Source of the DNA: Phycisphaerales bacterium
Lineage (GTDB): Bacteria > Planctomycetota > Phycisphaerae > Sedimentisphaerales > Anaerobacaceae
Reading direction: 5' to 3'
Assembly: GCA_003170415.1 (NCBI GenBank)
Contig: PMZJ01000025.1
Location: 1 to 64,000, forward strand
Length of the DNA: 64,000 bases
Under the pieces are notes generated by a model, which was not told where the DNA came from, did not search any database, and was given only the letters and a program-made list of their open reading frames with translations. Shown in pieces: positions 17,186 through 25,003 of this stretch (position 1 is the stretch's first letter; every line of letters begins with the position of its first letter). A program made the translations under genes and the position numbers.

Positions 17186-17740
17186 TTATATGCTCAACAT
17201 TTTTTCTGAGCGCATTCGCTTAAAAACGATATAATCCTGCTCCTGCTGATTTTCGTTTCTGCAAATATCCAGCATTCGATGGTTTTCATAAAGCCACGAT
17301 TCCGCCCCGGGGCTTTTACGCATATCGAAGACAAATCTGATATTGACGCTGATGTCTCTCAGTGGTTCAATGCCGGGTTCGCTGGATGCAAACTCCATAA
17401 TCTCATCGATGTCTTCTATTACAACGCCTGTATAATACTGTTGGTGTTCCCAGCGGTGCGACACAATCAGTATGCAGCTTAGATTACTGAACGCGGAAGG
17501 CCGACCAAGCAGCAAAATGCCCGGGTCTATGACGGGTATATATAAGCCGTTAAATTCTATAATGCCTCTTATATGAGTGGGCTTCTCATAATCGAGTTTT
17601 ATAAGCTCCCTGCAGCCCAGACAATGCAGGTTCAATTTTCGTGCCTTGGTTTCGTGAGCAAGCAGAAAGGTCGTAAACCAGTAATATTTGCGTTGGCTGC
17701 TCTCTTCGACTTGCTGTGGCTCTTTTGTCATCGTTACCAT
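17186..17740 (-). CDS. CheW-like domain protein
   Basis: The middle of this 184-residue protein (about 60-130) fits the CheW fold: THIRGIIEFNGLYIPVIDPG with the typical RG...GxxxPV.D pattern, then an ILIVSHRWEHQQYYTGVVID-like strand pair and IDEIMEF. CheW proteins couple receptors to the CheA kinase; no che gene or receptor is nearby, and the ~45 residues on each end are not recognisable. A strong AAGGAG precedes the ATG. The gene sits behind a complete four-unit Pho-type promoter (17871-17924) and an 18-bp palindrome, so it probably answers to phosphate limitation. Its partner is unknown. Confidence 0.7.
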   Translation of the reverse strand: MVTMTKEPQQVEESSQRKYYWFTTFLLAHETKARKLNLHCLGCRELIKLDYEKPTHIRGIIEFNGLYIPVIDPGILLLGRPSAFSNLSCILIVSHRWEHQQYYTGVVIEDIDEIMEFASSEPGIEPLRDISVNIRFVFDMRKSPGAESWLYENHRMLDICRNENQQEQDYIVFKRMRSEKMLSI

Positions 17741-17772
17741 TTGTTCACTCCTTAAACATCGATTTATATCAA

Positions 17773-17790
17773 AAACACAACATTGTGTTT
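17773..17790. promoter_or_regulatory. Perfect 8+8 palindrome upstream of the CheW-like gene
   Basis: AAACACAA and TTGTGTTT are separated by CA, 33 nt in front of the start codon and downstream of the predicted transcription start. It could be a repressor site or a leader hairpin. A larger hairpin (17799-17838, CGCTGGG...CCCAGCG) lies next to it. Confidence 0.4.
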
Positions 17791-17870
17791 CACTTCTTCG
17801 CTGGGGTGCCCTATTACGTCCTGGCCACGCACCCAGCGGTCACATCAACATCCTCCATTACTACGTCCCC

Positions 17871-17924
17871 AGATTAATGAAGGGGTGTCAGTGTTTTATT
17901 AAGTTTCTGTTAGGAATTGGTTAA
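17871..17924 (-). promoter_or_regulatory. Pho-type promoter of the CheW-like gene
   Basis: On the minus strand the units TTAAC, CTAAC, TTAAT and CTGAC start exactly 11 bp apart (plus-strand 17920, 17909, 17898, 17887). Ten bases later comes TAATCT (17871-17876) as a -10 hexamer. This is the same layout as in front of pstS. Confidence 0.7.
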
Positions 17925-18002
17925 TCGCCATCAATATGTGTATGCCCGAAGTATTCAGGAGAGGAAGCAAATCAATTTGACGTTCATTATGGAGCCGCAA
18001 AT

Positions 18003-18056
18003 TTAATTCTTTTCTAATCGATGCCTAATCGCACATCAACAAAGCCGCATTAGAAT
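18003..18056 (+). promoter_or_regulatory. Pho-type promoter of the first pseudopilin gene
   Basis: Units TTAAT, CTAAT, CTAAT and TCAAC start at 18003, 18014, 18025 and 18036, an exact 11-bp period. Ten bases later comes TAGAAT (18051-18056). Transcription would start near 18063, leaving a ~230-nt leader. The box points right, opposite to the box at 17871-17924. Confidence 0.7.
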
Positions 18057-18124
18057 TTTCCTCCAAATCACAGAGTTGCATTTCAAGTATGGTAATTAGA
18101 AAAAAATGAATGTCGAAACTAAAG

Positions 18125-18227
18125 CCGGCATCGCGACCAGGCGGAAGGTGCAAAAAACGAACCCCAAATTTTGTATAAGATTTTGGATCTTGGCAACCAT
18201 TCCCATCTGCGAGATGCCGGTTTTTTT
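18125..18227 (+). ncRNA. Structured leader with terminator-like end (candidate attenuator or small RNA)
   Basis: CCGGCATC (18125-18132) can pair perfectly with GATGCCGG (18213-18220), which is followed by seven T. The competing hairpin CATCT-GCG-AGATG (18204-18216) uses part of the same strand, so two exclusive folds exist. The interior has further pairing (CCAAA with TTTGG). It lies between the predicted start near 18063 and the gene at 18293. I do not recognise a known riboswitch class. It may regulate read-through into the pseudopilin gene or form a ~160-nt phosphate-induced RNA. Confidence 0.45.
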
Positions 18228-18292
18228 GTATGTGACCCGGACCTGGAGGTTCGGACTATGAATAAGGGTTTTATTAGGTAAGGAGCGGTTTT

Positions 18293-19417
18293 ATGAAGGA
18301 ATCACATGTAACGGCAAAACGGGACAGAGTTTCAAAACGAAAACGAATTATTATGCAGCAGCCGGGGTTCACTTTGGTGGAGTTGCTTGTCGTGATAGCC
18401 ATCATTGCCTTGTTGATGGGGATATTGCTGCCAAGCTTAAACAAGGCAAGACAAACGGCATACTGCGCCAAAACGGGCGGTAATATGCATAACGTTGGGA
18501 TTGCGATGGAAACATTCACAAATGATTTCGGAACTTATCCGCCCTCGTATCTGTATCCGAAAGACGCGACTGTAGATGACGTTAAATCAATCATGTGCGA
18601 TGAGGACCCAAGCCGTCCGTTTGGCTATCTGCACTGGTCGTGGTTTCTGTTTGAAAGCGGCCGTGTGGATGCAAGCGCGTTTACCTGCCCTGCGGTAAAA
18701 AGCGGCGGATGTCCTCGCACCAATCCGGGCAGAAAATTGTCTGATTGGGAAAACCAACAGGTGGACCAGACCGGCAGCAACGGCCCAAATCCCTCGCTTC
18801 AGGACAAGCAGGCGCCTCGAATGGCATTTACCGCCAACGCGGCAGTTATACCGAGGAATAAGTTCGCCTGCGATGACATAACCCATCAATACCCAAGACA
18901 TAACCGGCTGGTTCAACCCACGGAAATTCAACGCCCTGCCGAGGTAATCCTATTAACCGAGTTTAACGAGAATTGGCAGACCATTGAAGGAGTGGACGAA
19001 ATCTCCAGTGCACTGGTAAGTAAAAGCCACAGACCTATTCTGCCTTTTACGCATAGTGCCGCCGGTTATGCCGGCTACGCCATATATACCGATGCAGGCA
19101 CCCGTTTTGAATATGGAACGGGATACAATACCGCGAATGTCTCCTGGGGGCTTAAGTCCTGGGCGGATATTTCAAACCCGGGTAACCATTATGTTGACGG
19201 AGAGTCAGGTCAACAACTCAACGCCGTAGGCAGACATCATCCCGGAAGCTGGAGAGCCACTACCGATAAAGGAGCTAATCAGGATATGGGCGGCACCACG
19301 ATGTTCCTTTATTGTGACGGACATACCGAGAGAAAAACAATTCTTGAGACGGTTCAAAAACTCGAATGGGGCAAAAAATTCTACAGCGTAACGGGCGACC
19401 AGATGGTCCTTTATTGA
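18293..19417 (+). CDS. Pseudopilin-like protein (type II/IV prepilin N-terminus)
   Basis: A good GGAG precedes the ATG. After a basic 22-residue leader comes the prepilin motif GFTLVELLVVIAIIALL with the G|F cleavage site and Glu at +5, then a long hydrophobic helix and LLPSLNKARQ. The ~330-residue globular part has several cysteine and Trp-rich patches and ends in a TTMFLYCDGHTE motif, the DGH tail common in planctomycetal and lentisphaeral prepilin-like proteins. Export and assembly would need a prepilin peptidase, not present in this window. It is under a Pho-type promoter and 196 nt upstream of the PstS-dockerin gene, with no terminator between them, so the two are probably co-transcribed. 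The ligand is unknown. Confidence 0.82.
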   Translation: MKESHVTAKRDRVSKRKRIIMQQPGFTLVELLVVIAIIALLMGILLPSLNKARQTAYCAKTGGNMHNVGIAMETFTNDFGTYPPSYLYPKDATVDDVKSIMCDEDPSRPFGYLHWSWFLFESGRVDASAFTCPAVKSGGCPRTNPGRKLSDWENQQVDQTGSNGPNPSLQDKQAPRMAFTANAAVIPRNKFACDDITHQYPRHNRLVQPTEIQRPAEVILLTEFNENWQTIEGVDEISSALVSKSHRPILPFTHSAAGYAGYAIYTDAGTRFEYGTGYNTANVSWGLKSWADISNPGNHYVDGESGQQLNAVGRHHPGSWRATTDKGANQDMGGTTMFLYCDGHTERKTILETVQKLEWGKKFYSVTGDQMVLY

Positions 19418-19613
19418 TAGCGGATGATATTTCGGTGGCCGCATAATAAATTAACAAAAAACTGAATTTATTGAGAATAAAAAAGAGTGAAGGAGAAAGG
19501 AGAAGGAAAGGTAAAAAAGCAGAACTGGCGACGGATGAGGGTATTGAATACTGTAACAAAAATTTAATTTATGTAGATAACTTGATAACTTTAGGTGTTT
19601 GTAGGAGGATAAA

Positions 19614-22226
19614 ATGAGCATCAGAAAAACGTTTTTGGCGGCGATGGCTTTGTGCTGTATGCTGCCTGTCTCACTTTTTGCCGTCACATACGGCCACGGA
19701 AACCAGGTTAATATCTCAGGCGCGACTTTGTTCGCGAGTTTCTTTTCAGCGCCCGCGGGAACTAATGACTACTTGGGCGTTGACCAGGGACTGAATTATA
19801 TGGACAGTACCGGAGCACAACTTTACACCGACGGAGATTTCTTCCGTGGTTATGACCCGTATAATTACAACCTCCCTGACCAATTGGCGTTCAGCGATTG
19901 GACTTCAACCGATGCAAATAACCGCTGGGTAGTGCAGAGCCGCGGCGTCGGCAGCGGTAACGGCCTCAAAGAGCTCGACCTGTTCTATAACAGCGCCCCT
20001 CCAGGCCCAAATAACCCGAATTTTGTACTCCCAAATGACAAATCATACATCAATCGCACACAATGGGGTTACTCCGGCGGATTGATGGGCCCCGGTAATC
20101 CGGCCAACCCGGGTGGATGCGTCGTAGTTCCGCCAAGAATTGATATGGCAGTTATGGATGTTCCGCCAAGGTGGTTTGTGATAGCTGGCGCTGCTGCAAA
20201 CGCTAACTGGCAGGCACATCCGCTGGATGCTGCCGATGGATATGGCCAAAACCCTATTAAATCATGGGACACCGGCCAGAGTAATCAATTGAAAACCCTG
20301 ACCAACCTCAATTTGAACGATCCTCCTGACGCACTGACCATAGTCGGTACACAGGTGGCCTGGGTTGCAAGCGCGTTTATTGCCAACCAGGGAACCGGTT
20401 TGAAAAACGTTACTCAGAATGATATGCAGTATCTGTTTATGACCGGTCGTATGCCAGGCGGCGAAAACCTTTATGCCTGCACACGTGACTCCGGCTCAGG
20501 CACTCGTAACGGAGTGATGAACTCTCTTGGTTTGGACCCGAGCTGGGGCAGAGGCGACAATATGGGCACCAAGAACTCAAGCGGTAACATCTCTTATGTC
20601 GGACCGCTCCATCAGCCAACCAACCTTGACGGCACAAGCGTTATGGCAAATAACGTTACGAACCAGCGTCTGTCAATAGGATACGTCGGCCTTACCACGG
20701 CTAACGGGCAAACCGGCGCGTCCAACTCGGCTTACCAAATACTTAATCTCAAAAAGACCGGCGGTACGCAGTATGTCAGACCTTCAACCACCGACACCGT
20801 GGACAACGCTGATATTAATACCGGCTGGCAAATCGGCGGAAACGAAACCTTCGCGACAGTCGGCAGCCCTGACCCAAATGCTGCCTTCGTGATGCCTTAC
20901 AACAGGTATGCACGCGACTATCTCTGGAACATCAGCAAGAGCATAGCTGAGTTTATTGCCCCCACTACAAGTGACGATCAGAATAATATGCCCGGTCAGT
21001 ACATGGCCAGGAACTGGTCGCTGGCTGCCGCTCTCCAGGCACTTCCGCAGGACAGCGCACCAAGCGTTTTTGTTACGAATCCGAATTACAACGCAAACGT
21101 AAACGCCTATTACAAGTTAAACGGTCCGACTACACCGGCCTGGGTCGATGGTCCGGGTAAAGTCCCGACACGACTTACTGGCGTAACCTATAGTGATGGT
21201 GTAACCGGCTCGAACTCGTACTACCTTGCTTCGGACGGAACTCATCTTGTCTACGGCGGAAATTTGAATCCCCGTAATCAGATTATGGGCGACTTCGATG
21301 GTGACGGAAAGCGCGACATCGGTGACATTCACGATATGATGGTTGCGTTCTCCAATCCTCGCGGTTTCGAGACAGCCAGCGGTGGAACAGGCGTCTGCCC
21401 GGAAATCATCGGCGACTTCACCGCTGACGGCAACTTCACAACCGATGATATTCGGTACTTTGCCGATGGTCTGGCAGTGGTTGACCCGGTCAGCAAACAG
21501 GTCAATCGCTCAGTTGGTTTTGCATTGGTTGACCAGGCCTGGACATCAACCCTTGCCGCTTTGGATGGCAATCATCCGACAGCAGGCAACTTCTTCAATA
21601 CGACTCTTGCACACGGCACCTATCAGCCCGGTTCCGGCTGGTCAAAGGCCGACATTGCAACGCACAATTGGAGAACAACTAAACCGACGATTGGTTATAC
21701 CCCAAGCGCAGATGGCGTTATTGACGCCTGTGACATCGACTATCTCTACTTCATAATCCGCGGCGGACTTAAGGCACAGGCCTTTGGTCAGACCTTGGCT
21801 GCCAACTGCAACTCATGGCAAAAATCGATGAACTGGAACAACCTTGATGACGCCGTATGGATGGATTTGACCTGCGACCTCAATGGCGATATGAAAGTTG
21901 ATATCGACGATGTCAGAACCATCGTTTTAACCATCCTCGGAACGCATTTCGGCGATGCCAATCTCGACGGCGTTGTTGATGCAACTGATATTGCGATTGT
22001 TACCGCTCATCTTGGTCAGCAGGGCGGGTGGGCACAGGGTGATTTTGACGGCGATGGCTGGGTTACTGAATGCGACCTCGATATCGCACTCGCCGCTCAA
22101 AGCGGACAATATGGAGCAATCGAAAGCGCACAAATTGGCGGAAGTGCAGACCTCAACGGTGATGGCATTGTGAACTTCGAGGACTTTGCTATCTTTGCAA
22201 ATCAATGGCTGCAGACAACTAATTAA
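19614..22226 (+). CDS. PstS-like phosphate-binding domain fused to dockerin/EF-hand-type repeats
   Basis: A strong AGGAGG leads to a signal peptide (KTFLAAMALCCMLPVSLFA). The N-terminal ~500 residues read as a PstS-type binding protein: VNISGATLFASFF (like the GxGATFP start of PstS), a VTQNDMQYLFMTGRMPGGENL segment matching the ...IFxGKIxxW region, and YACTRDSGSGTRNGV, the phosphate-contact RDxGSGT loop. The rest (about 545-870) holds at least five acidic Ca-binding-type repeats: DFDGDGKRDIGDI, DFTADGNFTTDDI, DLNGDMKVDIDDV, DANLDGVVDATDI and DLNGDGIVNFEDFAIFANQW at the end. It is over three times the length of a normal PstS and lacks a lipobox. Probably secreted or surface-held phosphate binder. 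Function is inferred; alternative ligands remain possible. Confidence 0.75.
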   Translation: MSIRKTFLAAMALCCMLPVSLFAVTYGHGNQVNISGATLFASFFSAPAGTNDYLGVDQGLNYMDSTGAQLYTDGDFFRGYDPYNYNLPDQLAFSDWTSTDANNRWVVQSRGVGSGNGLKELDLFYNSAPPGPNNPNFVLPNDKSYINRTQWGYSGGLMGPGNPANPGGCVVVPPRIDMAVMDVPPRWFVIAGAAANANWQAHPLDAADGYGQNPIKSWDTGQSNQLKTLTNLNLNDPPDALTIVGTQVAWVASAFIANQGTGLKNVTQNDMQYLFMTGRMPGGENLYACTRDSGSGTRNGVMNSLGLDPSWGRGDNMGTKNSSGNISYVGPLHQPTNLDGTSVMANNVTNQRLSIGYVGLTTANGQTGASNSAYQILNLKKTGGTQYVRPSTTDTVDNADINTGWQIGGNETFATVGSPDPNAAFVMPYNRYARDYLWNISKSIAEFIAPTTSDDQNNMPGQYMARNWSLAAALQALPQDSAPSVFVTNPNYNANVNAYYKLNGPTTPAWVDGPGKVPTRLTGVTYSDGVTGSNSYYLASDGTHLVYGGNLNPRNQIMGDFDGDGKRDIGDIHDMMVAFSNPRGFETASGGTGVCPEIIGDFTADGNFTTDDIRYFADGLAVVDPVSKQVNRSVGFALVDQAWTSTLAALDGNHPTAGNFFNTTLAHGTYQPGSGWSKADIATHNWRTTKPTIGYTPSADGVIDACDIDYLYFIIRGGLKAQAFGQTLAANCNSWQKSMNWNNLDDAVWMDLTCDLNGDMKVDIDDVRTIVLTILGTHFGDANLDGVVDATDIAIVTAHLGQQGGWAQGDFDGDGWVTECDLDIALAAQSGQYGAIESAQIGGSADLNGDGIVNFEDFAIFANQWLQTTN

Positions 22227-22292
22227 CTTAGGATTCCTTCATAGGCCGAGATAAGCCGCAGAGGCGAGTACCCGTCGGACCTCCAAAAGGCA

Positions 22293-22341
22293 GGCCCTGG
22301 GAGAAGTTGACACATACTTCTCCTGGGGCCGCTCGGTTTTT
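22293..22341 (+). terminator. Intrinsic terminator after the PstS-dockerin gene
   Basis: GGAGAAGT (22299 onward) and ACTTCTCC form the stem, extended by GGCCC and GGGGCC; GCTCGG then TTTTT follows. It ends the pseudopilin/PstS-dockerin unit and lies just before the convergent membrane gene. Confidence 0.7.
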
Positions 22342-22349
22342 AATACGCG

Positions 22350-22769
22350 CTAAACGAACAAATAAACACCCCAGATATTATACCAGGCAGCGAAAATATA
22401 TACAACCGATGTGGTGAGAAAAATCGAATAGGCAAATTTTCTGCAGTAAATCGCCAGGTACAGACACGCCGCCCATTTCCATAATGACCCCACTATTGGC
22501 CCGGCAACAGGGCCAAATACGACGGAAGCAAACCGGACAACCGGATGTATCTCTGCAGAAACGCCAAAGTATGACACAAAGTAAACGGTGCTAAGCCCAT
22601 CCGCAATCAAAGCCAGCGTAAATACGAATATGGCTATACGATAAGTGTGCCAGAAGCCGCGGTAATTTAACTTTAAGCGATATCCGATTGGAAGAAGCCC
22701 CGCCTCTGTAGTTATCTGCTCGCAAGCAAATATGTTAAAACTGTTTTTTTTGGCTTGCCCCAAGTGCAT
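22350..22769 (-). CDS. Small integral membrane protein, DUF5658-like
   Basis: This 139-residue protein has a ~40-residue soluble start and three to four predicted membrane spans: IAIFVFTLALIADGLSTVYF, VVRFASVVFGPVAGPIVG, AACLYLAIYC and a final FLTTSVVYIFAAWY. The ADGLSTVYF plus a downstream E-x-HPVVRF resembles the DUF5658 pattern. No enzymatic motif is visible. No Pho-type box faces this gene; it is convergent with the PstS-dockerin gene. Function unknown. Confidence 0.6.
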   Translation of the reverse strand: MHLGQAKKNSFNIFACEQITTEAGLLPIGYRLKLNYRGFWHTYRIAIFVFTLALIADGLSTVYFVSYFGVSAEIHPVVRFASVVFGPVAGPIVGSLWKWAACLYLAIYCRKFAYSIFLTTSVVYIFAAWYNIWGVYLFV

Positions 22770-22880
22770 TTTAACTTATCTCTACTTTCTCCTATATCCT
22801 GAAATCAACCCTATAATCGGCAACTGACAATATGCCCTTAACATCTTTTACGTCGGCAATGTCCGCGAGTTTATTGAAAA

Positions 22881-22907
22881 ATAATGAAATACTAATAAAG
22901 TCCTAAC
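22881..22907 (+). promoter_or_regulatory. Upstream YTAAY cluster (secondary Pho-type site)
   Basis: ATAAT, CTAAT and CTAAC start at 22881, 22892 and 22903, again exactly 11 bp apart and facing right. No -10 hexamer follows at 10 nt. It may be an auxiliary site for the complete box 52 bp further on. Confidence 0.45.
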
Positions 22908-22958
22908 GCATTTAGAGGATGGCTTCATCTTTAGCTTTGGCTGAATATCCCTGAAACT

Positions 22959-23012
22959 TTAATCGTATTTTAATTAGTTGCTAACGCAACTCCAACGTAT
23001 TGCCGGTATCTT
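22959..23012 (+). promoter_or_regulatory. Pho-type promoter of the second pseudopilin gene
   Basis: TTAAT, TTAAT, CTAAC and CCAAC start at 22959, 22970, 22981 and 22992; after ten bases comes TATCTT (23007-23012). The leader to the ATG would be ~155 nt. Confidence 0.7.
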
Positions 23013-23102
23013 ATTTCTTGTGTTGCGGGCAGATGTGTGGCTGGCAGATAGCCATATCCCGTATCAGAGTTATGCAGTTGATGCAAAGAATGGTTTAGGG
23101 CT

Positions 23103-23120
23103 GGAGATACAGATATCTCC
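23103..23120 (+). other. Leader hairpin
   Basis: GGAGATA and TATCTCC pair perfectly around a CAGA loop, 55 nt before the second pseudopilin start and within its predicted leader. No T-run follows, so it is not a terminator; it may stabilise the mRNA or take part in a larger fold with GGCT...AGCC near 23040. Confidence 0.4.
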
Positions 23121-23175
23121 TCCTTGAAGGAATCGTAGAATTGTTTTTGGACAATGGATTGAGAAGGAGAAAAAG

Positions 23176-24186
23176 ATGCCTATGAAGAGAAAAGGATTTA
23201 CGCTGGTGGAACTGTTAGTCGTCATCGCGATAATAGCGCTATTGATGGGTATTCTGCTGCCTTCATTGGCACGTGTCAGGGTAATTGCGAACAGGATGAA
23301 ATGCGGCTCTCAACTGGCCGATATCGGTAAATCGATGATAATGTACGGGGAGGAGAACCGGCAGAATTATCCGGTCGGAGGCATCCGCGGCAGCACCTGG
23401 GCACAATTTAGCACAACTACCCCCGGCATCTTGAAATGGGACGCATCAACAAGGGAATCGGCATTTGCAAACAGCGGCAAGAATGCTACGACATCTTCGT
23501 GCCTGTTTTTGTTGATTAAATACGGCAATATGGTGCCTAAACAATTCACCTGCCCGGACGATGCCGATGCCAAAGAATTTACTTTAGCCGATGAGTATAA
23601 GTCCATGGGTATTACAGACACAACCCAAATGATCAAGGAAGTTTCTGATGCGTGGGACTTTGGCAGCAACCCAGGCGTTTGCTGCAGTTATTCATATCAT
23701 ATGCCCTTTCCAAACACCGATAATACCACGATATCACATTGTTTAGACGCAACATCAAGCCCTGGAAGCCCGCTTTGTGCGGACAGAAATCCCTACCTGG
23801 ATAAAAATGCCAAAGATTACCTGAAAGACCCGAGGATTCCTAATCCATATCTGGGAACAACAGACGGAGAATACCACGATGACAAATTCAAAGGTAATTG
23901 TGCTTCTCATGGCCGCAAGGCGCAAAACGTTTTATTTAACGACGGCCACGTTGCAGCCGAGCTGTATCCAAATTGCGGAATAAACGACGACAATATATGG
24001 AAGTTCTGGCCTTCCTATACCGCAGCACCTACAAATACGGAACTTGAAGTTGGAGCAGGGGTATCTCCTCCTCCGGCGTCGGCAGGCGCAGAAAACCTCC
24101 AATATACACCAGGTGCTGGTTCTGCATCTCCAAAGAGTAAGGACGATGCCTGTCTTGTCAACGAAAGAAACGATAATAAGGAGTAG
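23176..24186 (+). CDS. Second pseudopilin-like protein
   Basis: AAGGAG at six bases selects the ATG at 23176. The short leader MPMKRKG is followed by FTLVELLVVIAIIALL, then LLPSLARVRVIANRMKCG. The globular part (about 300 residues) has NVLFNDGHVAAEL, the same DGH tail motif as the protein at 18293, and paired cysteines; the last ~50 residues are Ala/Pro/Ser-rich. The two proteins share layout rather than close sequence. It carries its own Pho-type promoter and is followed by a hairpin before phoU, which is convergent. Confidence 0.82.
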   Translation: MPMKRKGFTLVELLVVIAIIALLMGILLPSLARVRVIANRMKCGSQLADIGKSMIMYGEENRQNYPVGGIRGSTWAQFSTTTPGILKWDASTRESAFANSGKNATTSSCLFLLIKYGNMVPKQFTCPDDADAKEFTLADEYKSMGITDTTQMIKEVSDAWDFGSNPGVCCSYSYHMPFPNTDNTTISHCLDATSSPGSPLCADRNPYLDKNAKDYLKDPRIPNPYLGTTDGEYHDDKFKGNCASHGRKAQNVLFNDGHVAAELYPNCGINDDNIWKFWPSYTAAPTNTELEVGAGVSPPPASAGAENLQYTPGAGSASPKSKDDACLVNERNDNKE

Positions 24187-24204
24187 TTTGCTTTGCATTC
24201 GTAA

Positions 24205-24238
24205 GGGGCGGAGTATGGTCGTTCGGAACATCCGCCCC
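24205..24238. terminator. Hairpin between the pseudopilin gene and phoU
   Basis: GGGGCGGA (24205-24212) and TCCGCCCC (24231-24238) form a strong stem between two convergent genes. The T-run after it is poor, so termination efficiency is uncertain. Confidence 0.5.
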
Positions 24239-24312
24239 TGTTCATTTCACAGATGACGGGAATAAAACGACGCCGGTTTTATTACGAGTAGCTATTGCGG
24301 GAAGTCAAACGC

Positions 24313-24978
24313 CTATTTGTATTCCTCGGTTCGGTGGCGGGCGATTTGTCCCTCGACCATATAGATGACGTCCTCGGCGATATTGGTGGCGTGGTCGGCT
24401 ATTCGCTCGAGATGCCTCGATACCGACAGTAAATGGATCAGCGAATCCAATTGTTCGGGATTTTTCCTTATGGCATCCTGTATTTTGATATACATTTGCC
24501 TGTTCATCGCGTCAATGGCATCATCGCTTGCGCAAACCTCGTGAGCCAGGCCGGAACTGAGGCCGATAAGCGCATCCAAACTGTGCTTGAGCATATCCTG
24601 TGCCTGTTCAGCCATTTCAACCAGGCCAAGTGATACATCAACCCGCTGGTGTTTGGCCAGGAACGCAGAACGCTCCGCGATATTCACCGCCAAATCGCCG
24701 ATGCGTTCGAGGTCATTATTGATTTTCAGCACGGCAACGATAAAACGCAGGTCGATAGCTACTGGCTGATGAAGAGCGAGCGCCTTGAGACAATCTTCCT
24801 CGACCTCTATTTCGAGCAGGTCAATTTGGGGGTCATTCTGGATTATCTTCTGAGCCAGGTCGTAATCGCGGGTTTCTATCGAAAGCGTCGCGTCACGCAC
24901 GGCTGTTTCAACCATGGCGCTCAGTGTTAACAGTTTCTTTTTCAGATTCTCAATTTCTCGCTGTAAATGAACCGGCAT
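24313..24978 (-). CDS. phoU: Phosphate transport regulator PhoU
   Basis: This is a normal-length PhoU (221 residues) made of two three-helix repeats. Each carries the metal-site motif: LKINNDLERIGDLAVNIAE and LSVSRHLERIADHATNIAED. PhoU links the Pst transporter to PhoR and restrains uptake when phosphate is plentiful. GAGGATT precedes the ATG at 24978. It is the last gene of pstS-C-A-B-phoU and lies 25 nt after pstB. Confidence 0.95.
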   Translation of the reverse strand: MPVHLQREIENLKKKLLTLSAMVETAVRDATLSIETRDYDLAQKIIQNDPQIDLLEIEVEEDCLKALALHQPVAIDLRFIVAVLKINNDLERIGDLAVNIAERSAFLAKHQRVDVSLGLVEMAEQAQDMLKHSLDALIGLSSGLAHEVCASDDAIDAMNRQMYIKIQDAIRKNPEQLDSLIHLLSVSRHLERIADHATNIAEDVIYMVEGQIARHRTEEYK

Positions 24979-25003
24979 TTTTGAATCCTCATTATTAAAG
25001 TGT

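Noticed and set aside
18063-18292. Cyclic-di-GMP or preQ1 riboswitch
   Set aside because: The conserved cores of those classes are not present; only the general attenuator layout is supported.
22881-22907. A separate full Pho-type promoter
   Set aside because: Three units are in phase but no -10 hexamer follows at ten bases; kept only as an auxiliary site.
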